Of a DNA stretch of 64,000 bases, positions 1 to 10,138 are shown one piece after another. Position numbers and translations under genes: made by a program. The stretch is from Prado023 sp963700395 (GTDB taxonomy: Bacteria; Actinomycetota; Actinomycetes; S36-B12; CAIYMF01): the NCBI GenBank assembly GCA_963700395.1, contig CAVOXI010000001.1, positions 744,001 to 808,000 on the forward strand, in the 5' to 3' direction. Numbering within the stretch: position 1 is the stretch's first letter; the number at the start of each line of letters is the position of its first letter. The notes below the pieces were generated by a model. It was given only the letters and a program-made list of their open reading frames with translations, searched no databases and was not told the DNA's origin.

Positions 1-506
1 TGCCCGAGGCCCAGGAGGTGGTTGGTGGCCGTCCGCGCGGCGGCGACGTCATCGATCTCGACGCTGTGCACCCCGGGCAGGGATGCGCCGAGGAGCACGA
101 GCGGGATCCGCCGCTCGGCCAGCAGCGCGGCCTCGTCGGGCGCGGGTGGGACGTTCACGAGCAGGACCCCGTCGGCCTCCCGCCGGGGGATGTCACCCAG
201 CAGCGCCCTGCGCCGGTCGTCGAGGTCGAGGAGCCGGTGGATCAGCACGACGATCCCCTTGCCCGCGAACGCCCGCTCGACCCCGTCGAGGGCGCTGGCG
301 AAGTACCAGCGGTCGATGTAGGGCATGACCACTGCGACCCGGGCCCGGTCGGAGGCCGGCGGGGCGATCGTGTAGCCGAGCTGCTCGGCAGCCTGTTCGA
401 CCCGGATGCGGGTCGCCTCCGAGATGGCCCGGTGGCCGTGCAGGGCCCGTGACACGGTGGCCGTCGAGACGCCGGCGAGCTCCGCCACGTCGCGCACTGT
501 CGTCAC
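1..506 (-). CDS. LacI/GalR-family transcriptional repressor, C-terminus beyond window edge
   Basis: DNA-binding sugar-responsive repressor of the LacI/GalR family. The N-terminal helix-turn-helix reads VRDVAELAGVSTATVSRAL at residues 4-22, followed by the usual hinge region and, from about residue 58, a periplasmic-binding-protein-like effector domain beginning RVAVVMPYIDRWYF. Only 168 residues are in the window; the family is about 330-350. The GTG start at 506 is preceded by GGAGGTGG at good spacing, with a possible -10 box TAACGT further upstream (525-530, minus strand). It is divergent from glgE, so local control of the GlgE/GlgB genes is plausible, but the effector sugar cannot be read from sequence. 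Confidence 0.9.
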   Translation of the reverse strand, partial: MTTVRDVAELAGVSTATVSRALHGHRAISEATRIRVEQAAEQLGYTIAPPASDRARVAVVMPYIDRWYFASALDGVERAFAGKGIVVLIHRLLDLDDRRRALLGDIPRREADGVLLVNVPPAPDEAALLAERRIPLVLLGASLPGVHSVEIDDVAAARTATNHLLGLG

Positions 507-640
507 GGTCCACCTCCGCGCGGCACGTTACCGCCCTGCGCCCGCGATGGCCTCCTCGTGCGTGGACCATGAGCGCGCAGCGTCCGGGCGGTCGCTCATC
601 AGCAGGCACCGGGGTGCCCCCGGGTAGTAGCGTCTCCGAG
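507..640. promoter_or_regulatory. Divergent promoter region between the LacI-type gene and glgE
   Basis: 134 bp between two divergent genes. It holds the lacI-side box TAACGT (525-530, minus strand) and the glgE-side box TAGCGT (628-633, plus strand). CACGTTACCG at 524-533 could be half of a LacI-type operator, but no full palindrome is evident. Confidence 0.45.
628..633 (+). promoter_or_regulatory. -10 box of glgE (leaderless)
   Basis: TAGCGT, 7 nt before the GTG start at 641; no Shine-Dalgarno is present, so transcription probably starts at or next to the start codon. Confidence 0.4.
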
Positions 641-2620
641 GTGATCGGTCGATTCCCCAGCATTGACATCAGCCCAGTCGTCGAGGGCGGGCGCTACCCC
701 GTCAAGGCGGTTGTCGGAGAGACCTTCCCTGTGTCCGTCACCGCCTTCCGTGAGGGGCACGACGCGATGAGCGTCGAGGTCCAGTTCCTCCCACCGGGCT
801 TCGTCGCCCCCGAGTTCACCGTCGGTGAGCCCGATGGGCCGCTCCTGCGGCTGCATGAGGTCGGCCCGACCCAGCCCGATCGCTGGACCGTGGACGCCCA
901 GCTCGATCGTGAGGGTGACTGGACCTACTACATCATCACCGCAGGCGATCCCTACGGGACCTGGAAGCACAAGGCGGAGATCAAGCTGCCCGCCGGGATC
1001 GACGTCGAGCTCGAGCTCGAGGAGGGAGCCAGGGTCCTCGACCGAGCGGCCGCGCAGGCCGGCACGGCGCACGCGAGCAAGGTGCTCACCGAGGCTGCGG
1101 CTGCCATGCGTGACACCGAGGAGACCGCAACCCAGCGCCTCTACGCTGCCGAGGCACCCGCCGTCCAGGAGGCACTGGCGGAGTTCCCGCTGCGGGAGCG
1201 CCCGCACAGGTCCGGACCCTGGCCGGTACGGGTGGAGCGCCAGCGGGCGCTGTACGGGGCGTGGTACGAGTTCTTCCCCCGTTCGGAGGGCGCGACCCTC
1301 AACCCACCGCGATCAGGCACCTTCCGCACCGCCGCCCTGCGCCTGCCCGCCGTGGCCGCGATGGGCTTCGACGTGGTGTACCTGCCCCCGATCCATCCGA
1401 TCGGCCACACGTTCCGCAAGGGCCCCAACAACACGCTGACCCCCGGACCCGACGACCCGGGCTCCCCGTGGGCCATCGGCTCGGAGGCAGGCGGGCACGA
1501 CACGGTGCATCCGGACCTCGGCACCATGGACGACTTCGAGCACTTCATGTCCGTGGCCGCGGAGAACGGCCTGGAGGTGGCACTGGACTTCGCCCTGCAG
1601 GCCTCACCGGACCATCCCTGGGTCGCGGAGCACCCCGACTGGTTCGTGACGCGCGCCGATGGCTCCATCGCCTACGCGGAGAACCCTCCGAAGAAGTACC
1701 AGGACATCTACCCGATCGCCTTCGACGCCGACTTCGACGGCCTCGTGGCGGAGTGCGAGCGGATCCTGCGGCTCTGGATGGGCAAGGGCGTGCGGATCTT
1801 CCGCGTCGACAACCCGCACACCAAGGCGGTCCACTTCTGGGAGGTGCTGTTCGGGCGGATCCACGCCACCGACCCGGACGTGCTGTTCCTGGCTGAGGCG
1901 TTCACCCGGCCCGCCATGATGCGCACGCTCGGCACCGTCGGTTTCCACCAGAGCTACACCTACTTCACCTGGCGCAACACGAAGTGGGAGCTCGAGACCT
2001 ACTTCACCGAGCTGAGCACCTTCGCCGCGGACTACATGCGGCCCAACTGCTTCGTGAACACCCCGGACATCAACCCGCTGTTCCTCCAGTCCGGGAACAA
2101 GGCGGCCTTCGCCATCCGGGCCACCCTCGCCGCCCTGCTGTCCCCCACCTACGGGGTCTACGCCGGCTTCGAGATCTACGAGCACAAGCCGCTGGCCCCG
2201 GGCAAGGAGGAGTACCTGGACTCCGAGAAGTTCCAGTACCGCCCCCGCGACTGGGCGGCGGCCTCGCACACCAGCCTCGTGCCCTACCTGACGCTGCTCA
2301 ACCGGATCCGCAGGGAGCACCCCGCGTTCCACGAGCTGCGCAACCTGCGGTTCGAGTCGATCGACAACTCACAGATGATCGCGTGGTCGAAGCGGACCGC
2401 CGACGAGGTCGTGGTGGTCACATGCGTGCTGGACCCCAACGGCCCGCAGGCCGGAACCCTGCACCTGGACCTCGCAGCCCTCGGGTTCGGCCATGACGAG
2501 CAGGTGCTCGCCCGCGATCTCGTCACCGGCCAGACCTGGGCGTGGGGCTCGCACAACTACATCCGGCACGATCCCAACTTCACATGTGCACATGCCGTTG
2601 TTCTCGAGAGGATGCCATGA
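641..2620 (+). CDS. glgE: Alpha-1,4-glucan:maltose-1-phosphate maltosyltransferase GlgE
   Basis: Cytosolic GH13 enzyme (EC 2.4.99.16) that transfers maltosyl units from alpha-maltose 1-phosphate to the non-reducing end of alpha-1,4-glucans, part of the actinobacterial route from trehalose to glycogen-like glucan. 659 aa, normal for the family. N-terminal GlgE domain (IGRFPSIDISPVVEGGRYPV), then the catalytic barrel with nucleophile D390 in RVDNPHTK and acid/base E419 in LAEAFTRP. The GTG start at 641 fits the family N-terminus and a -10 box 7 nt upstream; the frame stays open further upstream but without family sequence. Its stop overlaps the glgB start (ATGA), so the two are translationally coupled. 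Confidence 0.96.
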   Translation: MIGRFPSIDISPVVEGGRYPVKAVVGETFPVSVTAFREGHDAMSVEVQFLPPGFVAPEFTVGEPDGPLLRLHEVGPTQPDRWTVDAQLDREGDWTYYIITAGDPYGTWKHKAEIKLPAGIDVELELEEGARVLDRAAAQAGTAHASKVLTEAAAAMRDTEETATQRLYAAEAPAVQEALAEFPLRERPHRSGPWPVRVERQRALYGAWYEFFPRSEGATLNPPRSGTFRTAALRLPAVAAMGFDVVYLPPIHPIGHTFRKGPNNTLTPGPDDPGSPWAIGSEAGGHDTVHPDLGTMDDFEHFMSVAAENGLEVALDFALQASPDHPWVAEHPDWFVTRADGSIAYAENPPKKYQDIYPIAFDADFDGLVAECERILRLWMGKGVRIFRVDNPHTKAVHFWEVLFGRIHATDPDVLFLAEAFTRPAMMRTLGTVGFHQSYTYFTWRNTKWELETYFTELSTFAADYMRPNCFVNTPDINPLFLQSGNKAAFAIRATLAALLSPTYGVYAGFEIYEHKPLAPGKEEYLDSEKFQYRPRDWAAASHTSLVPYLTLLNRIRREHPAFHELRNLRFESIDNSQMIAWSKRTADEVVVVTCVLDPNGPQAGTLHLDLAALGFGHDEQVLARDLVTGQTWAWGSHNYIRHDPNFTCAHAVVLERMP

Positions 2621-4980
2621 CCCCGTCCAACACCCCCGCAGATCCCGGCACGCCGAGCGCTGGAGGCCCCAACACGCCGAAACCGGCGGCATCCGCCCCA
2701 GCGGCATCCGCCCCTCCGGCAGCCGCCACCTCGCCCGCTGCCCCTGCCGCGGCAACGGGGCCGGCCAAGCGTCCGGTCGACACCGGTGACATCGACCGGC
2801 TCGTCGACGGCGCGAGCGCAAGCCCGCACGCGATCCTCGGCGCCCACCCCTTCGGCGGCGCAGTGACCATCCGCGTGCTGCGCCCGATGGCCAAGGAGGT
2901 CGTCGTCGTCACGCCCGAGGGACGTCACCCGATGCTCCACGAGCACCGCGGTGTGTGGGTCGTCGTCCTGCCCGGTGACGCGGTGCCTCCCTACACCATC
3001 GACGTCGACTACGGGCAGGGGCTGATCCCGGCCGACGACCCGTACCGCTTCCTCCCGACCCTCGGGGAGCTGGACCTGCATCTCATCGGCGAGGGCCGCC
3101 ACGAGGAGCTGTGGAAGACCCTCGGTGCGCACGAGCGCACCTATGAGAGCCCGTTCGGGCTCATCACTGGCACGTCCTTCGCCGTCTGGGCCCCCAGCGC
3201 CGAGGGCGTCCGGGTGGTCGGGGACTTCAACGGCTGGGACGGCACCGGGCATCCGATGCGCTCGATGGGCAGCACCGGCGTCTGGGAGCTGTTCATCCCG
3301 AACATCGGCAACGGCACGACGTACAAGTTCTCGATCCTGGGCAAGGACTGGGTGTGGCGCGAGAAGGCCGACCCCATGGCCTTCCACACCGAGGTGCCCC
3401 CGTCCACGGCGTCGGTCGTCTACACCTCCGAGTACGAGTGGGGTGATGACCAGTGGCTGGCCACGCGTGCCGAGACCGATGTCATCAACGCCCCGATGAG
3501 CGTCTACGAGGTGCACCTGGGTTCGTGGCGCCTCGGCCTGGACTACCGCCAGATCGCCGACGAGCTGGTGGCCTACGTGTCCGAGATGGGCTTCACGCAC
3601 GTGGAGCTCATGCCGGTGGCCGAGCACCCGTACGCCCCGAGCTGGGGCTACCAGGTGACCTCCTACTTCGCCCCGACCTCGAGGTTCGGCAAGCCCGACG
3701 ACTTCCGGTTCGTCGTGGACCGCCTGCACCAGGCGGGCATCGGCGTCATCCTGGACTGGGTCCCGGCGCACTTCCCGAAGGACGCGTGGGCCCTGGCCCG
3801 CTTCGACGGGACCGCCCTCTACGAGCACGCCGACCCGCGCCGCGGCGAGCAGCCCGACTGGGGCACCTACGTGTTCGACTTCGGCCGAACCGAGGTACGC
3901 AACTTCCTGGTCTCCAACGCCATCTACTGGCTCGAGGAGTACCACATCGACGGCCTGCGCGTGGACGCCGTGGCCTCGATGCTCTACCTGGACTACTCGC
4001 GCAACGAGGGCGAGTGGCTGCCCAACCAGTACGGCGGCCGGGAGAACCTCGACGCCGTGGCCTTCCTCCAGGAGATGAACGCGACCGTCTACAAGCGGGT
4101 CCCGGGCGTGGTCACGATCGCCGAGGAGTCCACGTCCTGGCCGGGCGTCACCAGGCCCACGTACCTCGGCGGCCTCGGGTTCGGGCTGAAGTGGAACATG
4201 GGCTGGATGAACGACTCGTTGGGCTACATCTCCCGCGAGCCGGTCCACCGCATGTGGCACCACAACGAGATGACCTTCGCCATGGTCTACGCGTGGAGTG
4301 AGCACTTCACGCTGCCCATCTCCCACGACGAGGTGGTGCACGGCAAGGGCTCGTTGGTCCAGAAGATGCCCGGCGACCGCTGGCAGAAGACCGCCAACCT
4401 GCGCGCCTACCTGGGCTACATGTGGGCCCACCCCGGCAAGCAGCTGCTGTTCATGGGCTCGGAGTTCGCCCAGACCTCCGAGTGGAGCGAGGAGCGGGGC
4501 CTCGAGTGGTGGCTGTGCGAGTACCAGGACCACTACGGGGTGCAGCACTGCGTGCGGGACATGAACACCGCGTACCGCGAGACCCGTGCCCTGTGGGACC
4601 AGGACAACACGCCCGACGGCTTCCAGTGGATCGACGCGAACGACGCCTCCGGCAACGTGTTCTCGTGGCTGCGCCTGGGCACTGACGGCTCGGTCCTGGC
4701 CTCCATCACCAACTTCTCCCCCGTGGTGCGCGGCGACTACCGCGTCGGCCTGCCGAGCACCGGCTACTGGCGCGAGGTCCTCAACACCGATGCCGAGGCC
4801 TACGGCGGCTCCGGCGTCGGCAACTTCGGCGGCGTCGTGGCCGAGGAGCAGGCCTGGCACGGCCGGCCGGCTTCGGCCATGGTCACGCTCCCCCCGCTGG
4901 CGACCGTCTGGCTGAGCTACGACGCCGAGGCGACTGGGCCCGCCGAGGATGAGGCCGCGGAGGACGCCCCCACCGACTGA
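2617..4980 (+). CDS. glgB: 1,4-alpha-glucan branching enzyme GlgB
   Basis: Cytosolic GH13/CBM48 enzyme (EC 2.4.1.18) that cuts alpha-1,4 chains and reattaches them as alpha-1,6 branches. 787 aa. Residues 1 to about 48 are an Ala/Pro/Ser-rich low-complexity extension; N-terminal branching-enzyme domains follow (SPHAILGAHPF, then FAVWAPSAEGVRVVGDFNGW). The catalytic domain has nucleophile D450 in GLRVDAVASMLY, acid/base E503 in TIAEESTSW and the conserved ISHDEVVHGKGS loop. The start ATG 2617 overlaps the glgE stop. GlgE elongates and GlgB branches, so the pair can build a complete glucan. Confidence 0.97.
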   Translation: MTPSNTPADPGTPSAGGPNTPKPAASAPAASAPPAAATSPAAPAAATGPAKRPVDTGDIDRLVDGASASPHAILGAHPFGGAVTIRVLRPMAKEVVVVTPEGRHPMLHEHRGVWVVVLPGDAVPPYTIDVDYGQGLIPADDPYRFLPTLGELDLHLIGEGRHEELWKTLGAHERTYESPFGLITGTSFAVWAPSAEGVRVVGDFNGWDGTGHPMRSMGSTGVWELFIPNIGNGTTYKFSILGKDWVWREKADPMAFHTEVPPSTASVVYTSEYEWGDDQWLATRAETDVINAPMSVYEVHLGSWRLGLDYRQIADELVAYVSEMGFTHVELMPVAEHPYAPSWGYQVTSYFAPTSRFGKPDDFRFVVDRLHQAGIGVILDWVPAHFPKDAWALARFDGTALYEHADPRRGEQPDWGTYVFDFGRTEVRNFLVSNAIYWLEEYHIDGLRVDAVASMLYLDYSRNEGEWLPNQYGGRENLDAVAFLQEMNATVYKRVPGVVTIAEESTSWPGVTRPTYLGGLGFGLKWNMGWMNDSLGYISREPVHRMWHHNEMTFAMVYAWSEHFTLPISHDEVVHGKGSLVQKMPGDRWQKTANLRAYLGYMWAHPGKQLLFMGSEFAQTSEWSEERGLEWWLCEYQDHYGVQHCVRDMNTAYRETRALWDQDNTPDGFQWIDANDASGNVFSWLRLGTDGSVLASITNFSPVVRGDYRVGLPSTGYWREVLNTDAEAYGGSGVGNFGGVVAEEQAWHGRPASAMVTLPPLATVWLSYDAEATGPAEDEAAEDAPTD

Positions 4981-4993
4981 CCGCCCGCTCGAC

Positions 4994-5047
4994 GGGTGAT
5001 CCGTCCGCTGCCGACGTCCCGACGTCGGCGAGGCGGATGGATCACCC
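4994..5047. terminator. Bidirectional terminator-like hairpin between glgB and the thioredoxin gene
   Basis: Nested inverted repeat: outer arms GGGTGATCCGTCCGC (4994-5008) and GCGGATGGATCACCC (5033-5047), one G-T pair; inner arms GCCGACGTC and GACGTCGGC. It sits between two convergent genes; no U-tract. Confidence 0.75.
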
Positions 5048-5079
5048 GCGGTGGTCGCCGGCGCGAGCCCTGCTGGGAC

Positions 5080-6021
5080 CTAGAACAGGGCGTTGGCGAG
5101 GTCGATGCGGGCGCGGGCGACTGAGGGGTCGTCCGGCCCGACGACCTCGAACAGGTCGAGCAGATGGGTTCGCACGCGGTCGCGGTCGTCGCCCGCGGTG
5201 AACCGGATGGCCCCCGTGAGCCGGGCGAAGGCCTCCACCGGCCTGCCGTCGAGCACCAGGACGTCGGCGGCCGCCTCCTGCGCCGCGAGGTCGTCCGGCG
5301 CCGCATCAGCCGCTGCGAGGATGGCGGCGTGCTGGGCGCCGCCCACCCGCTCGAAGACGCCCACGAGGGCCAGCCCGGCGCGGGCAACTGGGTCAGCGGG
5401 GGCAGTGTCGAGGATCGACTGGTAGGCGGCTCGGGCGGCTGCCCAGTCCCCTGCCTCGATCGCGTCGTAGGCAGCCTCCATCCGAGGATCGACAGGCTCC
5501 GGCGTGACCTCGGCAGCGGTGGTGCCGGCGGGCGCAGCCCCACCGACCGTCCCGTTGACGCCGTTCGCCTCCGCCAGGGTGAGCAGCTCCTCGAGGTAGG
5601 CCCGGACCTGGGGCTCGGGAAGTGCCCCCTGGAACAGCGGCAGCGGACGACCTCCGACCACGGCGAACACGCTCGGGATCGACTGCACCTGGAAGGCCTG
5701 GGCGATGGCCGGATTCGCATCCACGTCCACCTTGGCCAGGACCCACCGTCCGGCGTACTCGTCAGCGAGCCTCTCGAGGATCGGTGAGAGTGTCTTGCAG
5801 GGCCCGCACCAGGTGGCCCAGAGGTCCAGCACGACGGGGACCTGCATGGACAGGTCCATCACCTCGGACTGGAAGTTTGCGTCGCTGACGTCGACGACCA
5901 CTGGCAGGACGCTCGGGTTCGCGCTGCGCTCGGCTGCGCGCTGCTCGGCCTGCGCCTGTGCCTCGCGCGCCGCGGCAAGGGCACCGAGGTCGACGGCTCC
6001 ATATCCAGACATGTTGCTCAT
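5080..6021 (-). CDS. Thioredoxin-domain protein with C-terminal TPR-like region (CnoX/YbbN type)
   Basis: Probable redox-active co-chaperone. 313 aa. An Ala/Gln/Glu-rich helical N-terminus is followed by a thioredoxin fold with active site W71-C72-G73-P74-C75 and the cis-proline motif SIPSVF, then from about residue 190 an alanine-rich helical region resembling the TPR half of CnoX/YbbN. An orthologue sits beside glgB/glgE in mycobacteria (Rv1324 by memory). The ATG at 6021 is chosen because an AATAAT -10 box ends 6 nt upstream; a second ATG lies 9 nt downstream. Divergent from treS, convergent with glgB. Its client proteins cannot be predicted. Confidence 0.87.
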   Translation of the reverse strand: MSNMSGYGAVDLGALAAAREAQAQAEQRAAERSANPSVLPVVVDVSDANFQSEVMDLSMQVPVVLDLWATWCGPCKTLSPILERLADEYAGRWVLAKVDVDANPAIAQAFQVQSIPSVFAVVGGRPLPLFQGALPEPQVRAYLEELLTLAEANGVNGTVGGAAPAGTTAAEVTPEPVDPRMEAAYDAIEAGDWAAARAAYQSILDTAPADPVARAGLALVGVFERVGGAQHAAILAAADAAPDDLAAQEAAADVLVLDGRPVEAFARLTGAIRFTAGDDRDRVRTHLLDLFEVVGPDDPSVARARIDLANALF

Positions 6022-6027
6022 GGAGGC

Positions 6028-6033
6028 ATTATT
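6028..6033 (-). promoter_or_regulatory. -10 box of the thioredoxin/TPR gene (leaderless)
   Basis: AATAAT on the minus strand, five of six matches to TATAAT, 6 nt before the ATG at 6021; no Shine-Dalgarno. Confidence 0.45.
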
Positions 6034-6111
6034 CCAGTTGCCGCGGCCTGGCGTTCCCGCACGAACGTCGGGCACGACCTGCCTCATTGGCACCGAGCCG
6101 TCCCCGGCAAC

Positions 6112-6117
6112 TAACCT
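6112..6117 (+). promoter_or_regulatory. -10 box of the treS-otsA-otsB operon (leaderless)
   Basis: TAACCT, 7 nt before the ATG of treS at 6125. A GAGG tract also lies in the 7-nt gap, too close to act as a good ribosome binding site. Confidence 0.4.
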
Positions 6118-6124
6118 GAGGGTC

Positions 6125-7810
<1,686 letters not shown>

Positions 7811-7835
7811 TCGACGACGAGGGAGCTGGATCGCA

Positions 7836-9323
7836 ATGAGGTTCACAGGACGCGCAGGACGCCGGAACGGGCCACCTCAGGAGGGCCCCGACCTGGTGAT
7901 CGTGGCCAATCGGCTCCCCGTGGAGTTCGACGCCGGCGAGGGATGGCGCCGGGCTCCCGGCGGCCTGGTCTCGGCGATGGAGTCGGTGCTGCGCGAGACC
8001 GAGGCGCTCTGGGTCGGCTGGAGCGGGCAGTTCAGCGACGACGCGGACGACGATGCTGCCGACGCGCCACCCCAGCTGCCCGACAAGGTCGGCGACATCG
8101 AGCTCGTGAGCGTCCCCCTGACCCACGCGGAGGTGTCGGCGCACTATGACGGCTTCTCCAACGGGGCGCTGTGGCCCAACTACCACGGCGGGATCGTTCC
8201 CCCGATCTACCACCGCAGCCAGTTCGAGGCCCACCGGGAGGTCAACGAGCGGTTCGCGAGCCTCGCCGCGGACAGCGCGCCCCTGGGCGCCCGGGTGTGG
8301 GTCCACGACTACCAGCTGCAGCTGGTGCCGGCGATGCTTCGCGAACGCCGCCCCGACCTGCGGATCGGCTTCTTCCTGCACATCCCCTTCCCTCCCGTGG
8401 AGATCTTCAGCCAGCTGCCCTGGCGGTCGCAGATCATCGAGGGGCTGCTCGGGGCCGACGTCGTGGGCTTCCAGACCTCGGATGCGGTGATCAACTTCCA
8501 GCGGGCGGCGCGCCGGTTCGCCGACGTGGTCGACTACCACGGGGAGCTGCACGTCGCACACGAGGGTGGGGCTCGGCCGGTCGCCGTCCGCGCCTTCCCC
8601 ATCGGGATCCGCGCGAGCGACTACGCCGAGCAGGCGGGGCGTCCCGAGGTCCAGGAGCGTGCGCGGCAGATCCGCGCTGACGTCGGGGATCCCGAGGTCC
8701 TGCTCCTGGGCGTGGACCGGCTGGACTACACCAAGGGCATCGACGTGCGGATCCAGGCCGTGACCGAGCTCATGCTCGACGGTGACCTCGACCCCAAGCG
8801 CACGGCCTTCATCCAGGTGGCGCCCTCAACGCGGTCCAAGGTCGAGGAGTACCAGAAGATCCGCGACGACGTGGAGCTGCTGGTCAGCCGCGCGAACGGT
8901 GCGCTGGGACCGGTCGGCACCAACCCGATCCACTACATGCACCAGTCGATGGGCCCCGAGGAGCTCGCCGCCCTGTACGTGGCTGCCGACGTGATGCTGG
9001 TGACCCCGCTGCGCGACGGGATGAACCTCGTCGCCAAGGAGTACGTGGCCGCGAAGATCGACGACCAGGGGGCGCTGGTCCTCAGCGAGTTCACCGGCGC
9101 GGCGGAACAGATGTCCGAGGCCTGGCACGTGAACCCGTACGACATCCGGGGGATGAAGTACACGATCATGGCCGCACTCAAGGAGCCCACGGACGCGGCC
9201 ATGATCCGGATGCACGCGCTGCGTGCGGGCGTCATCACCCACGACGTGGCGAAGTGGGCAGAGGACTTCCTCAGTGCGCTGTCACCGCCCGAGGCGCTGG
9301 TCGAGGACCCCGATGACGCCTGA
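7836..9323 (+). CDS. otsA: Alpha,alpha-trehalose-phosphate synthase (UDP/GDP-glucose) OtsA
   Basis: GT20 glycosyltransferase that makes trehalose 6-phosphate from a nucleotide-activated glucose and glucose 6-phosphate. 495 aa. The N-terminal acceptor domain has LVIVANRLPVEF and NGALWPNYHGG and then VWVHDYQLQLVPAMLR; the C-terminal donor domain has GVDRLDYTKGIDVR and DGMNLVAKEYVAA. Start ATG at 7836 with GAGGGAGCTGG upstream. It overlaps otsB by 11 nt, a typical coupled otsA-otsB pair. OtsAB supply trehalose de novo, whereas TreS links it to maltose. Confidence 0.96.
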   Translation: MRFTGRAGRRNGPPQEGPDLVIVANRLPVEFDAGEGWRRAPGGLVSAMESVLRETEALWVGWSGQFSDDADDDAADAPPQLPDKVGDIELVSVPLTHAEVSAHYDGFSNGALWPNYHGGIVPPIYHRSQFEAHREVNERFASLAADSAPLGARVWVHDYQLQLVPAMLRERRPDLRIGFFLHIPFPPVEIFSQLPWRSQIIEGLLGADVVGFQTSDAVINFQRAARRFADVVDYHGELHVAHEGGARPVAVRAFPIGIRASDYAEQAGRPEVQERARQIRADVGDPEVLLLGVDRLDYTKGIDVRIQAVTELMLDGDLDPKRTAFIQVAPSTRSKVEEYQKIRDDVELLVSRANGALGPVGTNPIHYMHQSMGPEELAALYVAADVMLVTPLRDGMNLVAKEYVAAKIDDQGALVLSEFTGAAEQMSEAWHVNPYDIRGMKYTIMAALKEPTDAAMIRMHALRAGVITHDVAKWAEDFLSALSPPEALVEDPDDA

Positions 9324-10062
9324 CCTGCGCGCGGCGCTCGAGGGGCTCCGGGGGGGCGCGGGGCTGTTGGTGGCCCTGGACTTCGACGGGACGCTCTCCC
9401 CCATCGTTGAGGTCCCCTCAGAAGCCCGTCCGGTGCCGGGGGCCCTGGACGTGCTGCGCACGCTCTCTGCCGGGCCGGGGACCACCGTCGTGCTTGTGTC
9501 GGGGCGGTCCCGGCGGGACCTCGCCGAGGTCAGCGGTGCCGGCGACGTGGCGATGCTGATCGGCTCGCACGGCCAGGAGATGGGCGCCGACCTCGCGCTG
9601 AGCCAGGAGGAGTCCGTGCTGCTGCGCGAGGTCCGGGCGAACGTCGAGGCTGCGGTGGGGCGCATCGCGGGAGTCCGCATCGAGGACAAGCCGGCGGGCC
9701 TCGCCGTGCACGTGCGTGGATGCGCGCAGGCTGACGGCGAGCGGGCACTGGACCTGGTCCGGGACCTTGCCGACGAGATGGCCGGCACGTTCTGCCTCGA
9801 GGGCAAGCTCGTCATCGAGATGTCCACCCGTCCCCTGGACAAGGGCTCGGCACTGCGGACCCTCATCGACGCGGACCCCGCCCGCCCGGTCCTGTTCGCC
9901 GGTGACGACATCACGGACGAGTCGGCGATGGCCGTCCTGCGGGCAGGTGACATCACCATCAGGGTGGGGCCGGGCGAGAGCCTCGCGAAGCACCGGGTCG
10001 CCGATCCGCACGCGATGCTCGAGGTGCTGGCCCTGCTGGCCGACGTGCGCGCGCCGGGCTGA
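9313..10062 (+). CDS. otsB: Trehalose-6-phosphate phosphatase OtsB
   Basis: HAD-superfamily phosphatase (EC 3.1.3.12) that dephosphorylates the OtsA product to trehalose. 249 aa, short form without the extra N-terminal domain of mycobacterial OtsB2. HAD motif I reads ALDFDGTLSP with nucleophile D23 and D25; motif IV is FAGDDITDESAM; a conserved lysine precedes it in RPLDKGSAL. The ATG at 9313 lies inside the end of otsA (11-nt overlap), which fixes the start. Last gene of treS-otsA-otsB. Confidence 0.94.
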   Translation: MTPDLRAALEGLRGGAGLLVALDFDGTLSPIVEVPSEARPVPGALDVLRTLSAGPGTTVVLVSGRSRRDLAEVSGAGDVAMLIGSHGQEMGADLALSQEESVLLREVRANVEAAVGRIAGVRIEDKPAGLAVHVRGCAQADGERALDLVRDLADEMAGTFCLEGKLVIEMSTRPLDKGSALRTLIDADPARPVLFAGDDITDESAMAVLRAGDITIRVGPGESLAKHRVADPHAMLEVLALLADVRAPG

Positions 10063-10101
10063 CCCGGGCGGGCCCTCCGGGCCGGGCCGGCGCACCCGGG
10101 T
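10062..10101. terminator. Terminator-like hairpin between otsB and icmA
   Basis: Outer arms ACCCGGG (10062-10068) and CCCGGGT (10095-10101) around an inner GGGCCC/GGGCC pairing, directly after the otsB stop and between convergent genes. Confidence 0.6.
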
Positions 10102-10138
10102 TCAGCGGCGAGCTGGGCGGTTCAGAGTTGGGCGGTTC

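Noticed and set aside
2557..4860. A 767-codon open frame on the minus strand antisense to glgB.
   Set aside because: Shadow of glgB; no motif and no ribosome binding site in context.
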